A DNA stretch of 46,084 nt from Pseudomonas viridiflava (GCF_900590885.1 NZ_UUON01000040.1:1-46084), one strand, 5' to 3'. Shown: positions 1 to 31,250, counted from the first letter of the stretch. Made by a program: numbers and translations. The notes: generated by a model not told the origin, from the letters alone.

Positions 1-112
1 GGTTAGCCGCGCTGGGCCAGGGATGGCCCATCGCGGCGGCCCACGCTCCAAAGCCTGCGTTCGGGCACACCGAGCCCAGGCGAGGTGCCGAGTGGTGGGG
101 CGAGGACCTTTT

Positions 113-142
113 GGTTACTTTTGGGTCCTTCCAAAAGTGACC
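113..142 (-). terminator. Hairpin downstream of viscC, possible terminator
   Basis: Arms at 113-124 (GGTTACTTTTGG) and 131-142 (CCAAAAGTGACC) pair over 12 positions with one mismatch around a 6-nt loop. It lies about 65 bp past the viscC stop codon. There is no strong U-tract on the minus strand, so it may be a repeat hairpin that only attenuates transcription. Confidence 0.35.
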
Positions 143-146
143 CGCT

Positions 147-199
147 GTAAGAGCGGAACCATAAGCAGCCGTTACCGCAGGAATGGATATGCCCCCGAA
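147..199 (+). repeat. 53-bp repeat, left copy flanking viscBC
   Basis: The unit runs from GTAAGAGCGGAACC (147-160) to GGATATGCCCCCGAA (185-199). The reverse complement of 24518-24570 has identical ends (14 and 15 bp), the same total length of 53 bp, and a diverged 24-bp centre with about half its positions matching. The two copies lie in opposite orientation on either side of viscB-viscC. Confidence 0.7.
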
Positions 200-207
200 T
201 CCCAGCC

Positions 208-24338
<24,131 letters not shown>

Positions 24339-24517
24339 GGGGTAACCTGCCTGGTAAGTCACGGTGGAGAAGAAAGTCCGTTTTCAGCTGCCGTTTGGAT
24401 CGCGGCCCGTTATGGAATAGCGGGCGCAGCCGAACGCCTGGAGGGGCTTCCGGCAGGGTTGGGAAATTAAGGGATTTGGCAGGTGGGGGGTGACATGGGA
24501 AGTGGGGACAAGGTTGG

Positions 24518-24570
24518 TTCGGGGGCATATCCGTTATTTGGGTGATGACGGATATTGGTTCCGCTCTTAC
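24518..24570 (-). repeat. 53-bp repeat, right copy flanking viscBC
   Basis: Inverted counterpart of 147-199. Reading plus-strand it starts TTCGGGGGCATATCC (24518-24532) and ends GGTTCCGCTCTTAC (24557-24570). Its ends are identical to the left copy and the total length is the same. It sits about 180 bp upstream of the viscB start. Confidence 0.7.
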
Positions 24571-24643
24571 GGCGGCTCAGATCAAAATCAAAAGCAAAGC
24601 AGATCAAAAGAAGCCCGAGGTGCATCTGATATATGGAGATCAA

Positions 24644-24735
24644 AATGTGGGAGGGGGCTTGCCCCCGATAGCAGTGGGTCAGCTACAGAATTATCAGCTG
24701 ACACACCCTATCGGGGGCAAGCCCCCTCCCACATT
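24644..24735. repeat. REPIN: two inverted REP sequences forming a long hairpin
   Basis: Perfect 27-bp inverted arms at 24644-24670 and 24709-24735 each contain GTGGGAGGGGGC and GCCCCCGATA. The 38-bp centre contains a second inverted pair, GTCAGCT (24678-24684) and AGCTGAC (24696-24702). This is the architecture of REPINs described in P. fluorescens SBW25, which RAYT transposases mobilise in trans. No RAYT gene is in the window. Being transcribed behind pvdP, it could also stabilise or attenuate that mRNA. Confidence 0.85.
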
Positions 24736-24840
24736 TTTAACCGCGTGCGGCCTGAAAAATCGGTCCGCTCTAAGGCCGCCGCGCTTTGGCTTTTAAACAC
24801 GCTGGCCGCACGAAGGAACGCAGATGTACCCGGCGAACCG

Positions 24841-26463
24841 CTACCGCGCCACAACCTTCAAATGCCGTGCATACCAAGGCCGCCTCGGCACCCGCCTAAA
24901 CAACCCCGCCAACACCTCCTCATCTGCCCCAAAGGTAATGCGCAACGCCAGCTTCATCGTCTCCGGGTCCATCTCCATCGACTTGCCCATCTGCAACCCC
25001 GGCGTGGTGCTGCACCCATGGGTATCCGGCCCCAGCCACGGATCGCCCACTTCCACCCAACGCCCCGGCGCAAACCACGCCACGCCGTTGACCTCCAGCC
25101 GGCGGACCTCACCCGGACTGAACCGCTGATGGGCGCGAAACCAATCCTCAATCCGGTCATCGATCCACCCATGAAAGTGCCAGAACACCGGGTTCACATG
25201 CGACGAAAACGGATCGCCGAGGAAGTCGTTCTCTGGCGCATACCAACGCGGCGCAAAGTCCGCCGGGTCTCGCGCGAAGGGCACCGGCGCACCGTTGGAC
25301 GGGTCGCGGGGCACCGAGGCCCAGCGCATATGCAGCCAGTCATGCAGGCCCAGTTCCATCTCGGAACCCAACTGCCCCAGCGTCAACCTGGACAAATAAC
25401 GCGGGTCGCGGTACTGCGACTCCCAGACCTGGAAGTTGCTGTGGTACGTCTCGGCAGCCTTGATGTCGCTGACCCATTGTGTGTAGTCGCTGTCATCCGG
25501 CGCCGACCAGGTCGGCGGCAGCGCAAAGCCGTCGTGGTTATCGAAATACCGCACAAAACCCAGTCGATCACGCTCCAGCGGCGGTTGCGGTTCGGGAAAT
25601 TGCGGCCATGAGGGCAGATCCTGCATGGCCCGCGCGGCGCCGAGCATATGCCGGTGCATGAAAAAGAAATCGATACCCGAGCCGTTACGGTCCTTGAGTT
25701 TTCCCCGCGCATCCCGCTCCTTGCCACGCGGGCCGGGTTGCCAGCCGATGCCGCGCAGGGCGTCGCGTTTGTCCTCGGAGAGTTTGTGCCACTGGTCACG
25801 GGTGGCGTGCCACAGTTGGTGAAACAGGCGGTGCTCGGGGGCGATCAACCAGGCCAGCAGGGTCGGGTTGAGGCCGATGCGTTCGCGCGCCTCGGGAAAC
25901 CACTGCTTGTGGGCAATGAAGCGGCTGTCACGCTCGATACGGGCCAGGGGCCGATCCAGGTCGAGGACCTGCCCGCTGAGGGTGCTGCTGCCGGCGTTGG
26001 CGAACGCGCCCCAGACTTCGTCGAGGGTCATCTTGAATTCGTACGCGGGGCTGCCGTCGGCGCTGTCGCGGTCGATCACGCGCCAGTAGAGCAAGTCACT
26101 CGCCCCCGTCAACAGATCGCCAAGCACGCGGTAACGGGGTTCGCCCTCGGCGCGCAGGTTGTCAGCGGTGTCCAGGTAACCGCGCAAGCCTCGGCCACGG
26201 GGGGCGATGTCGAGCAGCAGCTCCAGGCCTTGCAGCGGCAGGCCCTTGAGGCCGGCATCGCGGCCTTCCAGGCGCAGGCTCCAGACCCCGCGCAGGGCGT
26301 TCGCCAGCTGTTGGCCGGCCGTATCGGCCAGGTCCACCGTGGCTTCGCCGGGAGTAATGGGAAATTCTTCGCGCGTCAACTCGCGATGGGCATAAAAGGC
26401 CGCCGGCACAGCAGCACCGGTGAGCGCCAGGCCTGCGATGAACCCACGTCGAGAGATGGTCAT
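24841..26463 (-). CDS. pvdP: PvdP, periplasmic tyrosinase of pyoverdine chromophore maturation
   Basis: Copper enzyme of 540 aa that oxidises the D-Tyr/Dab-derived part of ferribactin to form the dihydroxyquinoline chromophore in the periplasm. It begins with a twin-arginine signal (SRRGFIAG, then a hydrophobic stretch). Candidate copper ligands are the His clusters H211/H215/H219 (HRLFHQLWH), H270/H272 (MHRHM), H374/H378 (HDWLH) and H429/H431 (WHFHGW). Tyr531 near the C-terminus matches the residue reported, as I recall, to plug the active site in the P. aeruginosa zymogen structure. The gene is divergent from pvdM and has its own PvdS box at 26499-26522. Length, His pattern and position make the assignment firm. 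Ligand assignment is by eye. Confidence 0.93.
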   Translation of the reverse strand: MTISRRGFIAGLALTGAAVPAAFYAHRELTREEFPITPGEATVDLADTAGQQLANALRGVWSLRLEGRDAGLKGLPLQGLELLLDIAPRGRGLRGYLDTADNLRAEGEPRYRVLGDLLTGASDLLYWRVIDRDSADGSPAYEFKMTLDEVWGAFANAGSSTLSGQVLDLDRPLARIERDSRFIAHKQWFPEARERIGLNPTLLAWLIAPEHRLFHQLWHATRDQWHKLSEDKRDALRGIGWQPGPRGKERDARGKLKDRNGSGIDFFFMHRHMLGAARAMQDLPSWPQFPEPQPPLERDRLGFVRYFDNHDGFALPPTWSAPDDSDYTQWVSDIKAAETYHSNFQVWESQYRDPRYLSRLTLGQLGSEMELGLHDWLHMRWASVPRDPSNGAPVPFARDPADFAPRWYAPENDFLGDPFSSHVNPVFWHFHGWIDDRIEDWFRAHQRFSPGEVRRLEVNGVAWFAPGRWVEVGDPWLGPDTHGCSTTPGLQMGKSMEMDPETMKLALRITFGADEEVLAGLFRRVPRRPWYARHLKVVAR

Positions 26464-26498
26464 TGTCTACCTTAGGAAACGGCTTTATCAGAGCTAGA

Positions 26499-26522
26499 AC
26501 GTTTGCAGCCCGGGGAAATTTA
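26499..26522 (-). promoter_or_regulatory. PvdS (iron-starvation sigma) box for pvdP
   Basis: Reading the minus strand, TAAAT (26522-26518) is followed by a 16-nt spacer and CGT (26501-26499). This matches the TAAAT-N16/17-CGT consensus of PvdS-dependent pyoverdine promoters. It ends 36 bp before the pvdP ATG. Confidence 0.85.
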
Positions 26523-26541
26523 CCGCGCTGACCGTGCTGCC

Positions 26542-26565
26542 TAAATTTCCCCGCCCATCACTCGT
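26542..26565 (+). promoter_or_regulatory. PvdS box for pvdMNO
   Basis: TAAAT (26542-26546), 16-nt spacer, CGT (26563-26565). Its first 12 bases, TAAATTTCCCCG, are the exact inverse of the start of the pvdP box, with 19 bp between the two. It lies 40 bp before the chosen pvdM start. Confidence 0.85.
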
Positions 26566-26605
26566 TCTTCCCTGATAGCGAAGGCCTCAACTGACTGAGA
26601 TGGCA

Positions 26606-27955
26606 ATGACAAAACCACGTTCGAAAAAGGCGCTGTATATCGGCTTGCCACTGGCACTGGCCATCGGTGCCGGGGCCGGTTTCCTGGTCTGGGATCACTG
26701 GTTCAAGGGCAATGCCGGCTACCCGCTGGAGGTGATCAAGCAGGCCAATGAAATGCAGGACCGCCTGCTGTCGTTCGACAGCCATATCACCGTGCCGGTG
26801 GATTTCGGCACGGCCGGCAATGAGGCCGACAAGGACGGCAGCGGCCAGTTCGACCTGGCCAAGGCCGCCCGTGGGCGCCTGTCGGGTGCAGCCCTGACGA
26901 TTTTCGGCTGGCCGGAAATCTGGAACGGCCCCAACGCGCCGCATAAACCCACCGAGGGTTTTGTCGAAGCCGCACGCCATGAACAGGAAGTGCGCTACAA
27001 GATCATCAGCGCCATGGTGCGCGACTACCCCAACCAGGTCGCCATCGCCTACACCCCGGACGACTTCCGGCGCCTGCATGGCGAGGGCAAATTTGCGATC
27101 TTCATGAGCATGCTCAACGCCTACCCGCTGGGCAACGACCTCAACCAGCTGGACCTGTGGGCCGCACGCGGCATGCGCATGTTCGGCTTCAGCTATATCG
27201 GCAATAACGCCTGGTCGGACTCGTCGCGCCCGCTGCCGTTTTTCAATGATTCAGTGGACGCCCTCGACGGCCTGTCGGACATCGGCAAGCAAGCCGTACA
27301 CCGCCTCAATGACCTGGGGGTGATCATCGATGTGTCGCAGATGTCGACCAAGGCCCTGGAGCAGGTCGCGCAGTTGAGCCGCACGCCGATGGTGGCCTCG
27401 CACTCGGCGCCGCGTGCGGCGGTGGATATCCCGCGCAACCTCAGCGACAAGGAGCTGCAGCTGATCAAGCACAGCGGCGGCGTGGTGCAGGTCGTGGGCT
27501 TCTCCGCCTACCTGCGCCCGCTGAGCCAACCGACCCAGGACAAGCTCAACACCCTGCGCGCCCGCTTCAACCTGCCGCCCCTGCCCAACCTGGCAATGGC
27601 CTTGATGCCGGGCGACGCGATCATCGCCGCCTGGCCCGAACAGCGGTTCGGCGAGTACGCCAGTGCGCTGTACGCGATTCTCGATGAAGAACCCAAGGCC
27701 ACGCTCAAGGACCTGGGCGACGCCATCGACTACACCGTGCGCAAGATCGGCATCGATCATGTCGGCATTTCCTCGGACTTCAACGACGGCGGCGGGATCG
27801 AGGGCTGGGAGAACGTCGGCGAGGTGCGCAACGTCACCGCCGAGCTGATCCAGCGTGGTTATTCCGAGGCTGATATCGCCAAGCTGTGGGGCGGCAACTT
27901 CCTGCGGGTGTGGGACCAGGTACAAAAAGCCGCCAAACCCTTGGCCAACCGCTAA
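26606..27955 (+). CDS. pvdM: PvdM, periplasmic dipeptidase-like pyoverdine maturation protein
   Basis: Member of the renal dipeptidase (M19) family, 449 aa, needed in fluorescent pseudomonads for periplasmic ferribactin oxidation together with PvdP. I chose ATG 26606 (MTKPRSKK) because TGAGA lies about 6 nt upstream; ATG 26600 would add two residues. A basic N-terminus and a hydrophobic stretch (about 9-28) act as signal or anchor. The family landmarks are present but altered. The N-terminal HxD is H60-I-T62. The usual DxSH is DVSQ (Gln245). The second metal His is kept (ASHSAPRA, H266), as is the late SDF segment. Several binuclear-metal ligands of true dipeptidases are therefore missing. 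It leads pvdM-pvdN-pvdO with 18 bp to pvdN, under a PvdS box. Exact chemistry is unknown. Confidence 0.9.
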   Translation: MTKPRSKKALYIGLPLALAIGAGAGFLVWDHWFKGNAGYPLEVIKQANEMQDRLLSFDSHITVPVDFGTAGNEADKDGSGQFDLAKAARGRLSGAALTIFGWPEIWNGPNAPHKPTEGFVEAARHEQEVRYKIISAMVRDYPNQVAIAYTPDDFRRLHGEGKFAIFMSMLNAYPLGNDLNQLDLWAARGMRMFGFSYIGNNAWSDSSRPLPFFNDSVDALDGLSDIGKQAVHRLNDLGVIIDVSQMSTKALEQVAQLSRTPMVASHSAPRAAVDIPRNLSDKELQLIKHSGGVVQVVGFSAYLRPLSQPTQDKLNTLRARFNLPPLPNLAMALMPGDAIIAAWPEQRFGEYASALYAILDEEPKATLKDLGDAIDYTVRKIGIDHVGISSDFNDGGGIEGWENVGEVRNVTAELIQRGYSEADIAKLWGGNFLRVWDQVQKAAKPLANR

Positions 27956-27973
27956 TCAACCAGAAGCCAGTCC

Positions 27974-29245
27974 ATGACCGACCGCCGTACCTTTCTCAAG
28001 CAGGCCGGGGTATTTGCCGCCAGCCTGCCATTGGGCGCCGCCCTGCTCCCCCAGGCAATGGCTGCCAACGCGACAGACACCCCATGGACGGGATTCAAGC
28101 AACTGTTCAACCAGGACCCAAGCTACCTGCACTTTTCCAACTTCCTGGTGGCCTCGCACCCACAGCCTGTGCGCGAGGCGATTGAGCGTTACCGCGCGCA
28201 GATCGATCGCAACCCGGGCCTGGCCATGGACTGGGACCTGCAGGAAACCTGGAAACGCGAAGGCCAGGTGCGCGAATGGGCCGGGCGCTACCTGAACGCT
28301 ACGCCCGCGCAGATCGCCCTTACCGGCAGCACCTCCGAAGGCTTGGCAATGATCTACGGCGGGATCAAGGTGCGGCCCGAGCAGGAAATCCTCACCACGG
28401 TTCATGAGCATTACGCCACCCAGAACGTGCTGGATTTTCGCGTACTCAAGGAAGGCACCCAGGTACGTCGGATCAAACTCTTCGAGCGTTCCAGCCAAGT
28501 GTCCGCCGACGAGGTACTGGGCAATATCCAGCGCGCCATCCGCCCCAACACCCGTGTACTGGGGATGACCTGGGTACAGTCCGGCAGCGGCGTGAAGCTG
28601 CCGATCGGCGAAATCGGCAAGCTGGTCGAGGAACACAACCGCAACCGCGACGATAAGGACCGCATCCTGTATGTGGTGGACGGCGTGCATGGCTTCGGCG
28701 TGGAAAACCTCGACTTCCCGGACATGCATTGCGACTTTTTCATTGCCGGCACCCACAAGTGGATGTTCGGCCCACGCGGCACCGGGCTGGTATGCGCCCG
28801 CGACGCGCAAAACAGATACGTCACGCCGATGGTGCCGACCTTCTCCGAGGACAAGGACTTCGCCACCATCATGACTCCCGGCGGCTATCACGCCTTCGAG
28901 CATCGCTGGGCGGCGGACGAGGCCTTCAAGCTGCACCTGCAACTGGGCAAGGCGCAGGTCCAGGCGCGTATCCACGCGCTCAATACCGAGCTGAAAGACC
29001 AACTGCTGGCCCATCCGCAAATCGAACTGGTGACCCCGCGCAGCCCGGAGCTGTCGGCCGGCTTTACGTTCTTTCGGGTCAAGGGCCAGGAGAGCGATGC
29101 GGTGGCCGCCTACATGATGAAAAACCGCGTGGTCATCGACGCCGTGGACCGCGACGTCGGCCCGGTGATCCGCACCGCCCCCGGCCTGCTGAACAACGCC
29201 GACGAGATCCAGCGTTTCATGACCCTGCTGAGCCAGCGGTTGTGA
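27974..29245 (+). CDS. pvdN: PvdN, Tat-exported PLP enzyme modifying the pyoverdine side chain
   Basis: Fold-type I PLP enzyme (aminotransferase class V / cysteine desulfurase-like), 423 aa. In P. fluorescens, PvdN is reported to convert the chromophore-linked glutamate to the succinamide form. A twin-arginine signal is visible (DRRTFLKQAG, hydrophobic stretch, cleavage probably after AMA near residue 30), so it is exported folded with its cofactor. The PLP site shows D236 and H239 (VVDGVHG) and the Schiff-base lysine K262 (GTHKWMFG), one position from Lys261 as I recall it for the P. aeruginosa enzyme. It is the second gene of the pvdMNO unit. A clear Shine-Dalgarno is not evident, so it may rely on coupling to pvdM. 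Confidence 0.92.
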   Translation: MTDRRTFLKQAGVFAASLPLGAALLPQAMAANATDTPWTGFKQLFNQDPSYLHFSNFLVASHPQPVREAIERYRAQIDRNPGLAMDWDLQETWKREGQVREWAGRYLNATPAQIALTGSTSEGLAMIYGGIKVRPEQEILTTVHEHYATQNVLDFRVLKEGTQVRRIKLFERSSQVSADEVLGNIQRAIRPNTRVLGMTWVQSGSGVKLPIGEIGKLVEEHNRNRDDKDRILYVVDGVHGFGVENLDFPDMHCDFFIAGTHKWMFGPRGTGLVCARDAQNRYVTPMVPTFSEDKDFATIMTPGGYHAFEHRWAADEAFKLHLQLGKAQVQARIHALNTELKDQLLAHPQIELVTPRSPELSAGFTFFRVKGQESDAVAAYMMKNRVVIDAVDRDVGPVIRTAPGLLNNADEIQRFMTLLSQRL

Positions 29246-29276
29246 CGCCCCTTTTTCCTTTGAACGAGATGCCCAC

Positions 29277-30149
29277 ATGAATCCATCCCGACTCAAACCC
29301 CTCACGGCCCTGGCCCTGACCGCTCTGTGCGCGGCGCTGCTGCCCAACCTGGCCCAGGCCGCCGCACCGCAACCCGGCAAAGTGTTCAAGGACTGCAAGG
29401 ACTGCCCGGAAATGGTGGTGCTGCCCGCCGGCACCTTCACCATGGGCACACCCGACGATGAAGTCGGCCGCGAGCCGGACGAAGGCCCGATGCATGCCGT
29501 GACCTTCGCCAAGCCCTTCGCCATGAGCCGCTTCCACATCACCGCCGGCGAGTGGGACAGCTATATCCGCCAGACCGGTGTAAAAATCGCCGACGGCGAC
29601 ACCCGCCCCGGCCGCGAATGCATCGCCAGCAAGCCGCGCTACCCCCAGGGCCCGCGCCAGCCGGCGGTGTGCATGGACATGGACGACATCAAGAACTACG
29701 TGGCCTGGCTGTCGAAAAAGACCGGCCAGCAGTACCACATGGTCAGCGAAGCCCAGCGTGAATACGCCGCGCGCGCAGGCTCCACCGGGCCGTTCCCCTT
29801 CCCGTTCGACGCGGGCAAGGGCTACAGCATCGCCGAGCACGCCAACACCTACGGGCCCGCGGACGGGTACAGCTATTCCTCGCCAGTGGGCAGCTACGCG
29901 CCGAATGCCTTTGGCATGTATGACATGCACGGCAACGTGTACGAGCGGGTGGCCGACTGTTATCACACCGACTACAACGGCGCGCCTGCCGATGGCAGCG
30001 CCTGGACGGAACAGCAGTGCGAGGTCTACATCATTCGCGGCAACGACTGGGGCGAGGCACCGGTGTTCTCACGCTCGGGCAACCGCAACAACATCTACCC
30101 GCAGACGCGTGGGGACTGGATTGGTTTCAGGGTAGTGCGCGACCTTTAA
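29277..30149 (+). CDS. pvdO: PvdO, FGE-like periplasmic protein of pyoverdine maturation
   Basis: Formylglycine-generating-enzyme/sulfatase-modifying-factor-like protein, 290 aa, required for the last oxidation step (dihydropyoverdine to pyoverdine) in P. fluorescens. A Sec-type signal peptide ends near AQAA (about residue 28). The fold landmarks are PAGTFTMG early, GNVYERVADCY in the middle and the closing GFRVVRDL. The C-terminal region where FGEs carry their catalytic Cys pair reads SRSGNRNN and has no Cys; other cysteines (CKDC near the N-terminus and scattered later ones) are probably structural. It is third in pvdMNO, 31 bp after pvdN, and ends 14 bp before a REP palindrome that separates it from convergent pvdF. 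Confidence 0.92.
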   Translation: MNPSRLKPLTALALTALCAALLPNLAQAAAPQPGKVFKDCKDCPEMVVLPAGTFTMGTPDDEVGREPDEGPMHAVTFAKPFAMSRFHITAGEWDSYIRQTGVKIADGDTRPGRECIASKPRYPQGPRQPAVCMDMDDIKNYVAWLSKKTGQQYHMVSEAQREYAARAGSTGPFPFPFDAGKGYSIAEHANTYGPADGYSYSSPVGSYAPNAFGMYDMHGNVYERVADCYHTDYNGAPADGSAWTEQQCEVYIIRGNDWGEAPVFSRSGNRNNIYPQTRGDWIGFRVVRDL

Positions 30150-30163
30150 GGCTGGAGGAATTT

Positions 30164-30195
30164 AATGTGGGAGGGGGCAAGCCCCCTCCCACATT
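30164..30195. repeat. REP palindrome between convergent pvdO and pvdF, likely bidirectional terminator
   Basis: A perfect 14-bp inverted repeat (AATGTGGGAGGGGG ... CCCCCTCCCACATT) with a 4-nt CAAG loop. It belongs to the same family as the REPIN at 24644-24735 but lacks the GATA/TATC ends. It lies 14 bp past the pvdO stop and 28 bp before the pvdF stop, and A/T runs on both sides suit termination in both directions. Confidence 0.75.
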
Positions 30196-30223
30196 TAAAC
30201 CTCATACATCAGGAAGACCGGGT

Positions 30224-31051
30224 TCAGCCTTTGCGCGCCAACAGCTCCAACCCTTCATGCAACGCCGGAAACAGGCTGTTGTTGAAGTTGTTCCAGCGCA
30301 ACTCAAGGATGGTGTCTTCAGGCGAGATCTCGGTCTTGAGCACGTCGTGAAACACTTCGCCGGAGTCGATGCCGTTGTCCACGTAATGGAACGATGCGCC
30401 GGTGAGGTACAGCGGCTCCGACGGCGTGGTGGCCTTGGTTGCCCAGTCCACCACGGTTTGCCCACGCGCACCGTACAACGCGTTCCAGGTGGCATAAGCG
30501 CCGCGACGCTCATACGGCGATTCGATGCGGGTAATGCCCGGGTGAATATTCATGATCCGCCGGGCAAACGGCGCGCCCGGGCGTACCAGCTCATCGAGGA
30601 TCACCAGCAAGCCGTCCAGCACCACGATATCGGCCTTCAGTTCCACCAGCGTGTCATGCAGGCGGCGCTCGAAATCCTGCTTGCCGGCGATATGTTCCGC
30701 GCTGCCCCGTGGCAGGCGCCGGTAGGTGGACGGCACGCTCAACAGCAAATCATTGACCAGATTGCCCTGCACCCGTAGGTCGGCCGGGTACAGCCATTGG
30801 CGGCCCGGCTGGTAGGCAAAGCCATAGTCGGCCACCAGTTGCTGGTCTCGCGGGTTCTGCTCGTCGTCGTCATACACCACGCCCACCAGGTTATAGGCCT
30901 GGCCCAGCGGCGTGTCGTTGAGCGATCCCACCAGAAACTCCAGCACCGATTTCATGTAGCGCTCGTGGTCCTTGTAGGCCACCGGCTGCCCGGCCTTGTC
31001 GGCGGCCGCGTTGCGCAACGACCACACGTACACCAGATTCTTTTTCGTCAT
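30224..31051 (-). CDS. pvdF: PvdF, N5-hydroxyornithine formyltransferase
   Basis: Cytoplasmic enzyme of 275 aa that transfers a formyl group from 10-formyl-tetrahydrofolate to N5-hydroxyornithine, making the hydroxamate building block used by the pyoverdine synthetases. I start it at ATG 31051 (MTKKNLVYVW) rather than the in-frame ATG at 31081. From this start the GART-type catalytic residues fall at N168 and H170 (MNIHPG) and D229 (NGIDSG), the numbers I recall for P. aeruginosa PvdF. The gene is single, convergent with pvdO and divergent from pvdE, with its own PvdS box at 31113-31136. The hydroxylase PvdA is outside the window. Confidence 0.93.
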   Translation of the reverse strand: MTKKNLVYVWSLRNAAADKAGQPVAYKDHERYMKSVLEFLVGSLNDTPLGQAYNLVGVVYDDDEQNPRDQQLVADYGFAYQPGRQWLYPADLRVQGNLVNDLLLSVPSTYRRLPRGSAEHIAGKQDFERRLHDTLVELKADIVVLDGLLVILDELVRPGAPFARRIMNIHPGITRIESPYERRGAYATWNALYGARGQTVVDWATKATTPSEPLYLTGASFHYVDNGIDSGEVFHDVLKTEISPEDTILELRWNNFNNSLFPALHEGLELLARKG

Positions 31052-31112
31052 TGTTTCGCTCTCGCTGGATAGATCCGGCACGCGCCAATACGCGTGCGCC
31101 TACCCAACAAGA

Positions 31113-31136
31113 ACGAACCAGCCCCCGGGCAATTTA
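31113..31136 (-). promoter_or_regulatory. PvdS box for pvdF
   Basis: On the minus strand, TAAAT (31136-31132), 16-nt spacer, CGT (31115-31113). It lies 61 bp upstream of the chosen pvdF ATG, which also argues against the longer start at 31081. Confidence 0.85.
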
Positions 31137-31167
31137 TCCGCCGACGCCACCGCCGGGCACGCCGAGC

Positions 31168-31191
31168 TAAATAGTCGCGCCAATCTTTCGT
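31168..31191 (+). promoter_or_regulatory. PvdS box for pvdE
   Basis: TAAAT (31168-31172), 16-nt spacer, CGT (31189-31191), 59 bp before the pvdE ATG. It stands back to back with the pvdF box, 31 bp apart. Confidence 0.85.
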
Positions 31192-31250
31192 TTGTCATGG
31201 GTAAGGGTCTGTGTGCCCAGCCCCCTCTATTCACTTTCCGGGAAGTACTT

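Larger units (their letters stand above)
1..207. repeat. Dispersed-repeat-like non-coding segment downstream of viscC
   Basis: I see no credible gene here. The segment holds a hairpin at 113-142 and a 53-bp unit at 147-199 that recurs inverted at 24518-24570. From memory, sequence of this kind (a GGTTACTTTTGG hairpin followed by GTAAGAGCGGAACC and GGATATGCCCCC) recurs in intergenic spaces of P. fluorescens genomes. That identification is recall, not a search result. Confidence 0.5.
24339..24840. other. Spacer between pvdP and viscB (viscB leader plus repeats)
   Basis: Non-coding 502-bp stretch. Next to viscB it holds the leader, with a 21-bp interrupted dyad at 24405-24425 (GCCCG...CGGGC). 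Then come the inverted 53-bp repeat (24518-24570), a run with GATCAAAA-type repeats (about 24579-24645) and a REPIN (24644-24735). No convincing -35/-10 pair or lux box could be assigned for viscB, and I see no tRNA or small ORF worth calling. Confidence 0.6.

Noticed and set aside
24339..24362. GTG start for viscB adding eight residues
   Set aside because: No ribosome-binding site precedes the GTG, while ATG 24338 has GGCAGG at suitable distance and begins directly with the docking segment.
24579..24735. CRISPR-like or phage attachment structure in the pvdP-viscB spacer
   Set aside because: There is no regular repeat-spacer pattern, tRNA or integrase. The symmetry is explained by a REPIN and short GATCAAAA repeats.
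27251..29966. Minus-strand ORFs opposite pvdM, pvdN and pvdO
   Set aside because: They are shadows of strongly conserved plus-strand genes and show no family motifs or start signals.
31052..31081. Longer pvdF start at ATG 31081
   Set aside because: It reduces spacing to the PvdS box and shifts the catalytic residues away from N168/H170/D229.
30996..31250. N-terminal extension of pvdE in the same frame
   Set aside because: It runs through the PvdS boxes and the pvdF start region. ATG 31251 has a ribosome-binding site and begins the conserved protein.
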